64,000 nt of DNA from Candidatus Acididesulfobacter guangdongensis. Its GTDB lineage: Bacteria; SZUA-79; Acidulodesulfobacterales; Acidulodesulfobacteraceae. How positions within the stretch are numbered: the first letter of the stretch is position 1; the number at the start of each line of letters is the position of its first letter. The position numbers were made by a program, and so were the translations under genes. The stretch spans positions 434,001-498,000 of the forward strand of contig SGBC01000001.1 of NCBI GenBank assembly GCA_004195045.1. The letters run 5' to 3'. The notes beneath the pieces are model-generated. The model ran no database searches. It had not been told where the DNA came from and worked only from the letters and a program-made list of their open reading frames with translations. Of the stretch, positions 49,094-59,323 are shown in pieces.

Positions 49094-50788
49094 TTATTCT
49101 TTGATATTTTCTATAAATCCATCAAAAACCTCTTCAAACAGATTACGCATAACATCGCCTTTGATATCCGCATTAATAAGGTCATCATCGCCGCTCTTCA
49201 TATTATTATTATCAACATTGCCGCTGCCGCCGTCATTCTTATTATTATTATCATCTTCTTTGCTGATTATCTTTTCATGCAGTGCAGCGTTGCCGTTATC
49301 ATCATTAAAAACAGAATCGGTTTGCGTATTAAGTTTTACCGAAGAGCTGTCGTCTATATTATTAGTAATAGAATCGATATGTTCAAGAAAATCTTCCCCG
49401 TCGGCAACGATGCTGCTCTGTATTTTATTATCTAACCTGCGTTCTTCAATAGTCTTCTTATTTGCCTTATCTATTTTATGTTTATGGTTTAAATTGCATT
49501 CTTTAATATTTTGATTTTCCGGTAAAATAGAAGCACCATCATTTATGATTTTATTATCAATAATAGCATCGCGGACATTTTCCGAATAGCCGTTTGTATC
49601 TTTCTGTAAATATTTTCTTTCCGTATCCGCCAGTTCGGTTAGCGTATTAATTTTTTCTAATTTGTCTATCCTGTCTAATTTTTCCAATACCGCCTTTATT
49701 TCCATTTTAGACGGTGTGCTTATAAGCCTGAATATAATAAGCTCCATCATGAGAAGCGGGGAAGAAACACGCTGATATCTGCCGTCCGCTTCAAGAAGAA
49801 TATCTATCATATCCAATATCTCAGCCTCTCCCTTGAGCTCTGTCAGAGGGATAAGCGAAGCGACATCGGCTTCAAGTATATCGCTTATGATGCTTTTATA
49901 GTTTAATTTCAATACAAGGATATTCCTTAGAAAAAATGCCAGCTGTCTTATAAATTGCCTTATATCTGTTCCGGCTATATAAATATCGTTGATTATTTTT
50001 ATAGAATTTTCATAATCCTTTTTAAAAATATATTCGGTAATTTTTTTTATAGTTTCTTTCCCTGTTACTCCAAGAATACTGCCGACATCTTCTTTTATTT
50101 CTTTGCCGTAATAAGATATAACCGTATCAAAAGTAGAAAGAGCATCTCTGAGCGAACCGTCGCTTAAAGAAGCTATAGTCATGAGATTTTCATCTGAAAT
50201 CTCAATATTTTCTTCTCCTGCAATTTTTTTTAATTTTAGATAAATAACATTGGGGGCGATTCTTTTAAAGGTAAATCTCTGGCATCTTGATAGTATTGTT
50301 TCAGGGACTTTATAAATTTCAGTAGTCGCGAAAATAAATTTAACGTGCTCAGGCGGTTCTTCAAGGGTTTTTAAAAGCGCATTAAAGGCGCTTTTAGAAA
50401 GCATATGCACTTCGTCTATTATATATATCTTATATTTTAAGCTCTGCGGGGAATACATTATATTTTCTTTAAGCTCTCGTATATCGTCTACCCCTGTATT
50501 TGACGCTCCGTCTATTTCAATAACATCGACTGCATTGCCTCCAAGCATTTCGATGCATGCCTGACAAACTCCGCAAGGATTAGAGGTAGGACCTTTTTCA
50601 CAGTTTATAGACCTCGCAAGTATTCTGGCTATAGAAGTTTTTCCTACGCCTCTGGTTCCGGAAAAAATGTAGGCATGGGCTATTCTGTCGGAATCAACGG
50701 CGTTTTTAAGCGTTTTAACAATATCATCCTGCCCTATGACCTCGTCAAATGTTTTTGGTCTGTATTTTCTGGCTAATACCTGATACAT
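49094..50788 (-). CDS. dnaX: DNA polymerase III subunits gamma/tau
   Basis: Clamp-loader ATPase, 564 residues. Walker A is GTRGVGKT (44-51), and zinc is held by C63, C72, C75 and C78. IDEVHML and ATTEIYKVPETILSRCQRF (sensor 1 and arginine finger) follow. Beyond about residue 370 the sequence is poorly conserved, with Asn/Asp/Gly-rich runs near 515-545 encoded by trinucleotide repeats. I found no clear slippery heptamer for making a separate gamma form. The protein may bind the polymerase through its short conserved tail. Confidence 0.95.
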   Translation of the reverse strand: MYQVLARKYRPKTFDEVIGQDDIVKTLKNAVDSDRIAHAYIFSGTRGVGKTSIARILARSINCEKGPTSNPCGVCQACIEMLGGNAVDVIEIDGASNTGVDDIRELKENIMYSPQSLKYKIYIIDEVHMLSKSAFNALLKTLEEPPEHVKFIFATTEIYKVPETILSRCQRFTFKRIAPNVIYLKLKKIAGEENIEISDENLMTIASLSDGSLRDALSTFDTVISYYGKEIKEDVGSILGVTGKETIKKITEYIFKKDYENSIKIINDIYIAGTDIRQFIRQLAFFLRNILVLKLNYKSIISDILEADVASLIPLTELKGEAEILDMIDILLEADGRYQRVSSPLLMMELIIFRLISTPSKMEIKAVLEKLDRIDKLEKINTLTELADTERKYLQKDTNGYSENVRDAIIDNKIINDGASILPENQNIKECNLNHKHKIDKANKKTIEERRLDNKIQSSIVADGEDFLEHIDSITNNIDDSSSVKLNTQTDSVFNDDNGNAALHEKIISKEDDNNNKNDGGSGNVDNNNMKSGDDDLINADIKGDVMRNLFEEVFDGFIENIKE

Positions 50789-50847
50789 TATTATATTGCT
50801 ATATTATTTTTATGATTATTTTGATATTAAGAAAATTTAGAAAATTA

Positions 50848-50923
50848 GAGATAGACATCATTTTTTTATGCAGCAATCTATCTCCATTCTTTATAATTTT
50901 CATATTATTGAATAATTATAGCA
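50848..50923 (-). promoter_or_regulatory. dnaX promoter (extended -10) and leader hairpin
   Basis: On the minus strand TGCTATAAT (50915-50923) is an extended -10 box with no clear -35. The predicted leader of about 120 bases contains an 8-bp perfect stem, GAGATAGA with TCTATCTC (50848-50855 with 50877-50884), around a 21-base loop. The hairpin has no T-run, so it is not a terminator. Its role is unknown. Confidence 0.4.
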
Positions 50924-51088
50924 TAAATATAATAATAAATTTGAAAATTAATGACGCGAAAATTAATGAAAATTAAGAGCGAACGCTATTTTTTATGCAA
51001 TAATTTCCACATAATAATAATTTACGGGGTATTTTATATTATATAATTATAACATAAAGTGATATTATATAATCAGAGTATAAAAAAA

Positions 51089-51859
51089 ATGATATCTGAA
51101 AACATACAAAAAATAAATAATGACATAAAACGTTCTGTAGCTAAAAGCGGCAGAAATTACCAATGCATTACTATTCTTGCCGCTTCAAAAACCAGAAATG
51201 CGGATGAAATAATTAAAGCTTGCGAGTCTGGGATAACTGTTTTCGGAGAAAATTACGTTCAGGAATTTTTAGGCAAATATGATTATTTTAAAAACATTGC
51301 CGAAATAAATCATACAGACTGCGACAGCAATAACATTCCTTCTGCCTGCATTGTTGAAAATTTAGAATGGCATTTAATAGGAAAACTGCAAAAAAATAAA
51401 GTTAAATACATAGCAAAAAAAGTAAACATGATTCATTCCGTTGATAGTTTTGAACTTGCTAAATTTATCGATAAATTCTCGGTAAGCGATAATCTTTCCG
51501 GAAATAAAGTTCAAATTCTTATTGAGATTAATATTGCGGATGAATCAACTAAATCCGGCATCAAGTTAGACAATGCAAAGGAATTAATTTATAATTTGAA
51601 CAGCTTAAATAATATGGAACTCAAAGGATTTATGACCATGCCTCCTTATGCCGAAAATCCGGAACAGAATAGAATTTATTTTAAAGCGCTGAAAGATTTT
51701 CTCGATTTTGCCAATCAGAAGAATATGTATAAAAATGAAATGACGGAACTTTCCATGGGAACTTCAAGCGATTTTACGGTTGCAATTGAAGAAGGCGCAA
51801 CAATCGTCAGATTGGGGACTATTATTTTCGGCGAAAGATATTATGCAGACAAATTATAA
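51089..51859 (+). CDS. yggS: YggS-family pyridoxal-phosphate homeostasis protein
   Basis: Binds pyridoxal phosphate and buffers it; no catalytic activity is known. It has 256 residues from ATG at 51089 (MISENIQKI), the usual family start; a GTG ten codons earlier is possible. Landmarks are AASKTRNADEIIKACESG with the cofactor lysine (about 34-51), FGENYVQEF, WHLIGKLQKNK, EINIADESTKSGI and LSMGTSSDFTVAIEEGATIVRLG. It is a lone plus-strand gene converging on kup. An AT-rich region separates it from dnaX. Confidence 0.93.
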   Translation: MISENIQKINNDIKRSVAKSGRNYQCITILAASKTRNADEIIKACESGITVFGENYVQEFLGKYDYFKNIAEINHTDCDSNNIPSACIVENLEWHLIGKLQKNKVKYIAKKVNMIHSVDSFELAKFIDKFSVSDNLSGNKVQILIEINIADESTKSGIKLDNAKELIYNLNSLNNMELKGFMTMPPYAENPEQNRIYFKALKDFLDFANQKNMYKNEMTELSMGTSSDFTVAIEEGATIVRLGTIIFGERYYADKL

Positions 51860-51885
51860 ATAATTGATATTTTTTATCGTTTTAA

Positions 51886-53744
51886 TTAAATTTCTATCCT
51901 CATTAATATGCCGTGAATTTTTTCGGCAGGCAGATTGTAGAATCTGACGAAAGAAGGAGACAATTTTTTTATTATGGCAAATATTTTCCAGATAATATTA
52001 TTGCTTACTACCTCTTCTATACCGTAAAATATCACCTTTTCATTTACATTGTAAACACGAAGTATATTTTCTATATTCACTATCTCAAGATAGCCGGCTT
52101 TAATAATAAAATGTTTTAAACCGGGCGCTATATCGTTTTCAAACTTGCTTTCTATTCCATACGGAATATTTTTTGTATGAATTGAAACTATTATATTATT
52201 TTCGTATATTATATTATTTTCAAACAATGTGGTGGTGATATAATATGGAATTTTATTTATATCGCGCGCAAAAAATAAAGCCGAACCTTTAATTTTCGGC
52301 ATACTTTTATATAACTCATTATATTCTTTAAGAAATTTATCAATATCCGTCAGTTTATACGCTTTATATAACTTTTCCTGTCCTTTAGTATATATCATGA
52401 TTATTAAAAATGGGACTAACGCTATGAGGAGTGCAACATACCCGCCTTTTAGCGTTTTAAATAAAAGATTAGATATTAAAAAAGAAGCATCGACAAATAT
52501 TATAAATATGGAAGATACAAACAAAATAAATCTTCGTTCATGATAAAAATATATGCTTATCATTATACCGGTAAACGTCATAGTGCCGCTGACGGCAAGA
52601 CCGTAAGCCATAGCTATGTTATCTGATGTTCTGAATACTATCATTATTAAAATAACGCATATAAATAAAAACCAGTTTGCCAGGTTTATATAAATTTGCG
52701 ACTGCATTTTATCTGAAGTGTACTGCACTTTTAAAAGCGGCAGAATTCTGGTGGTAATTCCCTGATAAATAATGGAAAATATACCGCTTATTACAGCCTG
52801 CGACGCTATAACGGTGGCTATTATACTCAATAAAACAAAAATGGTATATACAACAGGTGCGATTCTTCATATATCATTTGAAAAAATACATTGCTTGATT
52901 TTAAATGGTCTACCATAAAAGAACCCTGCCCTATATAACTCAGGACTAATGTGCCGAATACAAAGTACCATGCTTTTCTTATAGGCTCTCTTCCTATATG
53001 CCCCATATCCGCATATAATGCCTCGCCGCCGGTAGCGGACAGAATAACGTCGGAAAGCACAAAAAAGCTTACAAGTCCGTGTCCTACAACGCTCCTTACA
53101 TTCATATTAATATGAAATATAAAAACCATAGCGTAATACGGGTTTATTGCTTTTAAAATGACCGGATTATAAAATATAGATACAACTCCGGTTATTCCCA
53201 GCGTTATAAACCACACAAACATAATCGGACCAAAGGTTTTACCTATTTTATCAGTACCTTTATGCTGAAACCAGAATAAAAATATTGCTATTACAACTGA
53301 TATAAAAACTACTAAAGATGTCGAGATAGTGCTGAACGCAGGGATTAAAGCGACGCCTTCCACGGCGCTAAGAATACTGATAGCCGGCGTTATTACGCTA
53401 TCCCCTATTAATAAGGAAAGGGCAATATAAGAAATTATAGTAATAAACGCCATTTCTCTTGCCGATTTTACTACCTTTCGCAATACATTTCTAAGAATAA
53501 TAGTTCCGCCTTCATTATTTTCGCTTATATTCATTGCAAACCAGACGTACTGCACCGAGACTATGATTACTAAAGTCCATATAATAAGAGATATAACGCC
53601 CAATATATTAAAAATGGTGGGTCTGAGATATGCAAATATTACCGCCAAGGTATAAATAGGGCTCGTTCCGATATCTCCAAAAACAAGACCCAGCGCTTTC
53701 ATGGGATTACTTTCGCAAAAATTTTTCAATCCTTCAGATTTCAT
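51886..53744 (-). pseudogene. kup: KUP-family potassium transporter, split by a frameshift
   Basis: The N-terminal 305 codons (52827-53744) begin MKSEGLKNF, carry GDIGTSPIYT (23-32) and the first membrane helices, and run into a TGA. The rest (51886-52830) continues in the other frame from ATVIASQAVISGIFS, a segment that is contiguous with the first half in intact KUP proteins. The break is at a run of five T on the coding strand (52837-52841). One extra T there would give P-F-F-V-L-L-S-I-I-A-T and a single protein of about 619 residues, the normal KUP length. It could be a real mutation, phase variation, recoding or an assembly error. KUP imports potassium with protons. Confidence 0.88.
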
Positions 53745-53917
53745 ATTTTTCCTTATTTTATTAGATTTTTAATTGTAAGATTTTAACATATTTTAAAAAT
53801 TTATAGCAGCTTAAAATTCGTAAAACTAAAAATTATAGACCACAGATACTTATTTTTGTGAACATTATCTATGCTCAACTTAAACGGCGTCTGCATCTAA
53901 TTAACTTAATTTATTTA

Positions 53918-55510
53918 TTAATTTGGTTTGTGCGTATGTCCATTGTCCGACATGGCAGCGGAGTTTTCGCTTGCGCAGCCTTCTTCTTCTATTAAATTTA
54001 CGGTTACGCTCACTTTAGCCAATATTTCTTTTCTGTATTTTTTAAGATACATTATATAAATTATTACAATACATATAAAAAGGATTGATACCACGCTCGC
54101 CTGAAAAATAGGAAACAGCGGCGGAACAACAGATTCGTATAATACAAACATAAATATTAATGTTGCTAAACCCGGCATGACATAATGCTCTATGGGATGA
54201 ATAATCTTTCTCAGCAGACCGTGATGTTTTTCTTTTAATCTTTTATACAGAACCATAATTGAAGTATTTAACAAAAAATGCGTTATTATTAAACCGTATA
54301 ATGCAATCGTAGTTAAAAATGCAAATGTTTCGGTCAGTCCTTTCTGCAATTTAGGATTTGCCGCCGATACGTAAAACATCTTGCTAAAACCGATGCCTTC
54401 TATATGAAGCATAATGAAACCGGTCGTCAGCGCTACAATTGATGCTGAAGCGCCTATAAAAAGCAAAGACTTATAAGGCGTTTTAAATCTCTTGTGAATA
54501 TCGGAAAAAAAATCAGGCAGTATATGGTCTCTTGCCATTGCAAAATAAACCCTGGCTGCGTTAGACTGCATTGCTACAGAATCAGAAAATGCCGAATTTA
54601 GAGCAACCAATGAAAGCATCAAACCGCCGGCAATGCCTGTATAAAAAGTAGCAACCAATATGCCTGGTATAGCGCTGTGAGCAAAACCGGCCATATGATT
54701 AACACCCCAGCCTACAACAAGGGAATATGAAACCTCGGTCAGCACCCCGCCTGTTATTAACAATCCTATAACTAAAGCTTTAGTTATTGACCTGTGAGAT
54801 TTTACCTCTTCCCCCAAAGGTGCCGACCCGCCGTATCCGATAAAACTTGTTATAGCAAAAATCATACCGAGACCGACTGAAGAAACAGGTCCGCCGTTAG
54901 GGTCAAAATAGCTTTTATAATTTGGCCATGCAAACGGATTAAATACATTTAGCGTATTATCAGGAGCTTTCAGGATAATAATCAGCGACAGGACAAATAA
55001 AAAACTGATTTCAAACAGCGCCGCAGCTTTTATGTATTTCATCTGAATTTTTATGCCTAATATAGCAAGCATAATCGGAATTATAATAAAAATTAAAATT
55101 AACGGCATCCACAGCCAACCTGCTATATTAATATTAAAAAAGTATTTCAGTGCGCCCGGCAAAACAACACCGCCGATGTAAGTAGGTATAGCCGCAGTGC
55201 TTGCCACCTGGTACATAATATATAAAAAGCCCGTTAGAACCGCGGGAGACGGTCCGTATGCAGTTGCGACATAACCGTAGTAGCCTCCGGCGCTTGCGTG
55301 TCTTTTTGATAAATGATAAAGAGTATTGACTTCAAGATACATAACCGCCATTGCAAGAAGAAAAGAAAGGGGCGTTAAGACATAAGCGTAAATTGCGGCA
55401 GCAGTCATAAAAGCAACCGTATCGCATGCAGGGGCCATAGCCGCTATTTCCTGAGCGATAGCCCCCAGAACCCCGATGTTTCCTTGCTCTAATCTTTTTA
55501 TTTTTTCCAT
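53918..55510 (-). CDS. APC-superfamily amino acid permease
   Basis: 530 residues with about 12 hydrophobic helices. The opening GVLGAIAQEIAAMAPACDTVAFM, SAGGYYGYVATAYGPSPAVLTGFLYIMYQ and the mid-protein AITSFIGYGGSAPLGEEVKSHRSI are typical of the amino acid-polyamine-cation family. A cytosolic tail of about 40 residues contains GCASENSAAMSDNGHTH. The substrate cannot be told. It lies between kup and polA with gaps of 173 and 55 bases. Confidence 0.88.
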   Translation of the reverse strand: MEKIKRLEQGNIGVLGAIAQEIAAMAPACDTVAFMTAAAIYAYVLTPLSFLLAMAVMYLEVNTLYHLSKRHASAGGYYGYVATAYGPSPAVLTGFLYIMYQVASTAAIPTYIGGVVLPGALKYFFNINIAGWLWMPLILIFIIIPIMLAILGIKIQMKYIKAAALFEISFLFVLSLIIILKAPDNTLNVFNPFAWPNYKSYFDPNGGPVSSVGLGMIFAITSFIGYGGSAPLGEEVKSHRSITKALVIGLLITGGVLTEVSYSLVVGWGVNHMAGFAHSAIPGILVATFYTGIAGGLMLSLVALNSAFSDSVAMQSNAARVYFAMARDHILPDFFSDIHKRFKTPYKSLLFIGASASIVALTTGFIMLHIEGIGFSKMFYVSAANPKLQKGLTETFAFLTTIALYGLIITHFLLNTSIMVLYKRLKEKHHGLLRKIIHPIEHYVMPGLATLIFMFVLYESVVPPLFPIFQASVVSILFICIVIIYIMYLKKYRKEILAKVSVTVNLIEEEGCASENSAAMSDNGHTHKPN

Positions 55511-55565
55511 AATTTCAATAGGCCTTATGTTAAAACAAACTAACTTATTTTTTTATTTTAATTCA

Positions 55566-58500
55566 TTAATGCGCTTCATCCCAGTTTTTGCCTTTGCCTA
55601 TGTTAATGACTAAAGGAACATCGCCGAGCAAGGTCTTATCAGTCATTTTAGATTCAATTATATCTTCTAAAACTTCAACTTCATTCATTTCAGCTTCAAA
55701 TATAAGTTCATCATGTATCTGAAGTATCATCTCGGTTTTAAGCTGTCTATTTTTAAGTTCGTTATAAATATTTATCATTGCAACCTTTATAATATCGGCT
55801 GCCGTTCCTTGAATCGGTGCATTAATAGCTGCTCTTTCTGCAAAGGGAGATATATTTTTTGCAGAAGAATTTATATCTTTAATATAGCATCTTCTGCCGA
55901 ACAAAGTTTTTACATAACCGTTTTTTTTAGCTTCTTTTACTATATTTTCCATATAATATTTTACGGCAGAATGTTTCTCAAAGAACGAATCTATATATAT
56001 TTTTGCTTCTTTCTGAGTTATATTTAATTCTTTCGATAATCCATAAGGACTCATGCCGTAAATTATTCCAAAATTTATTACCTTTGCTTTTCGTCGCATA
56101 TCTGCGTCAATATCTTCCGATTTAATTCCAAAAACTTCCGAAGCCGTTTTAAGATGTATATCTTCATTATTTTTAAAACTTTCAATCAGGGAGGAATCTT
56201 TTGAAATAGATGCCATAACACGCAAATCTATCTGCGAATAATCGGCGCTGATTAATAATTTGCCCTCAGGCGCTATAAAAGCCTGCCTTATCTTTTTTCC
56301 TTCAATGCCTGCAATAGGAATATTCTGAAGATTTGGGTCTTTACTTGCAAGCCTTCCCGTAGAGGTTTTTATCTGGCTGAAAGATGTATGAATTCTGCCG
56401 TTTCTGTCTAATTTTTTTAAAAGAACATCCGTAAAAGACGTCTTCAGCTTTATTTTATTTCTGTACGAAATTATACTGTCTAAAAATAATAAATAATCTT
56501 TATACACGGATGCAGACTCGTTTCCGTCTTTTAAATAAGCATCAGACAATAATTCTAAGTCATTTTTTAATTTTAAAAGAACTTCTATATCCGTACTGTT
56601 TTTTTTTATTCTTTGAAACTTAAGCTCGTCGAACATGACCTCGCTTAACTGTTTAGGAGAATTTATATTAAATTTTCTTCCGGCAATTTTATATATTGCG
56701 GCTGCCATTTTTTGAGCCTCAATTTCTAACTCGGCAGATAAAACAAATAATTTATCTTTATCAACCATAAATCCGGTTTCTTCAATATTGGCAAGAATAG
56801 TGGCAAGCGGCATATCTATATCAAAAAAAATCTTCTTCAATTCATTGTCTTTTTCTATCTCTCTAAGTTGAAGACGAAAAATAAAATATGATAAAAAAGC
56901 TTTATTTTCTTTTGCATCTGCAGTAATTTCCCTTAACCCGTCCAATTTTTCTGAAAATTCATTAATTAAATCTTCAAAAGTATGATTATGAATTATCGGA
57001 TTTAATAGATATGAAGCTATTGCAATATCAAAAAATCCGTTGTTAAGGCTAATATCATAATATTTTAAATATCTGCGGATAGAATTTATATCAAATCCTA
57101 TTTTTCTTACGGTTTCATCGGTTAATTCTGCAATTATTTCTTTATTCTTTAAAAAATCTTCCAAATTAATATTAAAATATCCGTTTTTATTTGAAAATAA
57201 ATATACTTTTTCTTCAATTTTATTGGTATCATTGAACAAATTTTCGCCGCTATCTGCATTATTATTACAACCGCGCTTTTTTAAATTTAATTGCTTTACG
57301 CCGCTTTCGCAGCCAATCGAGTCGCTTTTATTTATAATATCCGCGCAATCGATATAAACTGCGAGCTCATTCTCGCAGATTTTCGATAATTCTTTAATAC
57401 TGCAGGGAGCTTCTGTATAACCGCTGCTATGGCTATTATTGAGACTTTCTATCCTATCTGATTTAAGATTGCTGTCTAAGTTAAGTTGTTTTATCAGAGA
57501 GTAAAATTCAAATTCTCTGAATATTTTATAAAGACCTTCATCATTAGGCTGCTCTAATGCAAAATCTTCTAAATTTTCAATTCTTTTATCCTTGTCGTAG
57601 ATATAAGATATGTTATAACCTATGTTCCTGTTATTACAATCGGCATTCTCGCCAGAATTTAAATTTTTCGAATTTTCTGTATAATTTTGAACGGTAAAAT
57701 CTTTACCTATATCGGCGCTATTAATATTATTATCATTATTATTAATAATACTGCTGCTATCAATAATATTATTACTATTACTATTAATATTACAGTTTCC
57801 AGCACTATTTAAAGATAATTGAGGGACAAAATACGACTGTTCAAATGGCAGGTCTTTATAAAAAGAAGCTAATTTTAAAGAATTATAAACATCTTCTTTA
57901 TGAGCTGCAAGCAATTCTTTAATTTTTGACTGCTTCATAAGGTCTAAGTCCTTATATATTCCGTCTAAGCTGCCATAAGTTCTTATCAGGCTTAATGCCG
58001 TTTTTTCGCCTATCCCTTTAATGCCGGGTATATTATCCGACGTATCTCCCATTAGCGCAAGGATATATTTAAATGCTTCCGGTTTGATGCCGTAGGTGTT
58101 TTCGAATAATTCATCGGTTATAAGAACATCTTTCTGCGCATCATATATGCAAACATTCGGCGACAACAGCTGCTTGAGGTCTTTATCGCTTGTTACTATG
58201 CAGGCTGTTTTGCTTGATTTTGAAAGCTTCTCGGTTATAAAAGCAATTAAATCGTCAGCCTCGTATCCTTCTAATTTGAATGTTTTAAAACCGAGGAAGT
58301 TAGATATTAATGTAATATAGTCAACCTGTTTTACCAAATCTTCCGGCATTTCGATTCTATTAGCCTTATAATCTTTATACAGTTCTTTTCTTAAACTTTT
58401 TCTGGAATCAAATATACATGCGCCGTATTTTATATTAAATTTTGTTTTAAGTTTAATAAGCATACGGGCATAGCCCAGAATGGCTCCGGTAGGAAATCCT

Positions 58501-58601
58501 TTAGAATTGACAAGGGGAGGCAAAGCGTAAAAAGCTCTATAAAAATATGAACTGGAATCTATGAGAAAAATATCGCTTTCTATACTGAGCGGTTTCAACA
58601 T
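55566..58601 (-). CDS. polA: DNA polymerase I with degenerate proofreading domain
   Basis: 1011 residues from the ATG at 58601. The 5' nuclease domain (1 to about 265) has DSSSYFYRAFYALP, YKANR, EGYEADDLIAF, TSDKDLKQLL and GDTSDNIPGIKGIG. An Asn/Ser-rich insert follows (about 270-340). The exonuclease-like domain (about 385-590) lacks the DxE, NxxxYD and YxxxD carboxylate motifs; the aligned stretch reads YIDCAD and GFDINSIRRY, so it is probably inactive. The polymerase domain has motif A SADYSQIDLRVMA, motif B RRKAKVINFGIIYGMS and motif C QIHDELIFE. Confidence 0.95.
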   Translation of the reverse strand: MLKPLSIESDIFLIDSSSYFYRAFYALPPLVNSKGFPTGAILGYARMLIKLKTKFNIKYGACIFDSRKSLRKELYKDYKANRIEMPEDLVKQVDYITLISNFLGFKTFKLEGYEADDLIAFITEKLSKSSKTACIVTSDKDLKQLLSPNVCIYDAQKDVLITDELFENTYGIKPEAFKYILALMGDTSDNIPGIKGIGEKTALSLIRTYGSLDGIYKDLDLMKQSKIKELLAAHKEDVYNSLKLASFYKDLPFEQSYFVPQLSLNSAGNCNINSNSNNIIDSSSIINNNDNNINSADIGKDFTVQNYTENSKNLNSGENADCNNRNIGYNISYIYDKDKRIENLEDFALEQPNDEGLYKIFREFEFYSLIKQLNLDSNLKSDRIESLNNSHSSGYTEAPCSIKELSKICENELAVYIDCADIINKSDSIGCESGVKQLNLKKRGCNNNADSGENLFNDTNKIEEKVYLFSNKNGYFNINLEDFLKNKEIIAELTDETVRKIGFDINSIRRYLKYYDISLNNGFFDIAIASYLLNPIIHNHTFEDLINEFSEKLDGLREITADAKENKAFLSYFIFRLQLREIEKDNELKKIFFDIDMPLATILANIEETGFMVDKDKLFVLSAELEIEAQKMAAAIYKIAGRKFNINSPKQLSEVMFDELKFQRIKKNSTDIEVLLKLKNDLELLSDAYLKDGNESASVYKDYLLFLDSIISYRNKIKLKTSFTDVLLKKLDRNGRIHTSFSQIKTSTGRLASKDPNLQNIPIAGIEGKKIRQAFIAPEGKLLISADYSQIDLRVMASISKDSSLIESFKNNEDIHLKTASEVFGIKSEDIDADMRRKAKVINFGIIYGMSPYGLSKELNITQKEAKIYIDSFFEKHSAVKYYMENIVKEAKKNGYVKTLFGRRCYIKDINSSAKNISPFAERAAINAPIQGTAADIIKVAMINIYNELKNRQLKTEMILQIHDELIFEAEMNEVEVLEDIIESKMTDKTLLGDVPLVINIGKGKNWDEAH

Positions 58602-58670
58602 TAGCAATATCGCAATAATTATTAAAAATACTTTAAAGTATCAAGCCGGCTTGTTATTTATTATATATGC

Positions 58671-59117
58671 TTAATCTACTAACGCCGCAGCCGTATCGGT
58701 GTCCCGGCGCGTAATGTCGATGACCTTCGTAAATGCCAGTCTGTCGCCGAGCCTTTCTCCTATAGGGTTAGTTATGATATAATATATTTCAATACCATAT
58801 ATAAAAAGTCCCGCCGTAAACATTAAAAACAGACCAAACAGCGGTATAAACGCAAATGCAAGGGCGATAACCAGAAACAGATTTCTAATAATTGAATCCT
58901 TAAACTCAATCTTTTTTTCGCCGGGCATCGTTATAACCTTAAGTCCTATCAATTTTTTACCCAGACTCTGTCCGTCAAAAAAACCGTCTCCTATCAGCAG
59001 ATATAAAAGACCCGCCATGAAGCCGTACGGGTAAAATACCTTACTGAAAAAACCTACAATCAGTAAATCAATCGCTTTTGCAATAAATCTGTTAAGTTTG
59101 TTGGCAGCCGGTTCCAT
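58671..59117 (-). CDS. RDD-family membrane protein
   Basis: 148 residues with two to four hydrophobic segments. The opening NRFIAKAIDLLIVG and the loop GQSLGKKLIGLKVIT are RDD-family marks. The second Asp of the name-giving motif is replaced (AIDLL). The family is of unclear function; some members are linked to sodium or lithium export. It lies 70 bases before polA, with a 206-base gap to the heme gene ahbD, in which I see nothing but AT-rich DNA and short GATTAG-like repeats. Confidence 0.82.
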   Translation of the reverse strand: MEPAANKLNRFIAKAIDLLIVGFFSKVFYPYGFMAGLLYLLIGDGFFDGQSLGKKLIGLKVITMPGEKKIEFKDSIIRNLFLVIALAFAFIPLFGLFLMFTAGLFIYGIEIYYIITNPIGERLGDRLAFTKVIDITRRDTDTAAALVD

Positions 59118-59323
59118 AATTAAAATTAAGAATTAAAATTAATGCGCTAAAATTTAAATATAGTGTTATGTGTCACGTATATAATATACGTATCTGTATG
59201 TATTTATTTATATTTATCTTTTTCTTACCGTCTTCTTAGTGCTATTGCCTCTTATTATTACTTTGTTATTGCTTGGTTATTAGCTGATTAGTCAGCCAGC
59301 CGGTCAATCTGTTAATCAATTAA

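Noticed and set aside
50789-51058. Signal recognition particle RNA (ffs) near dnaX
   Set aside because: No GGAA-type SRP tetraloop or domain IV motif is visible; only an unrelated 8-bp hairpin is present.
53745-53917. Riboswitch (c-di-AMP type) before kup
   Set aside because: No conserved core motifs were found in the 173-base AT-rich leader.
57715-57790. Repeat array inside polA
   Set aside because: It consists of in-frame triplet repeats coding for Asn/Ser/Ile, not a separate element.
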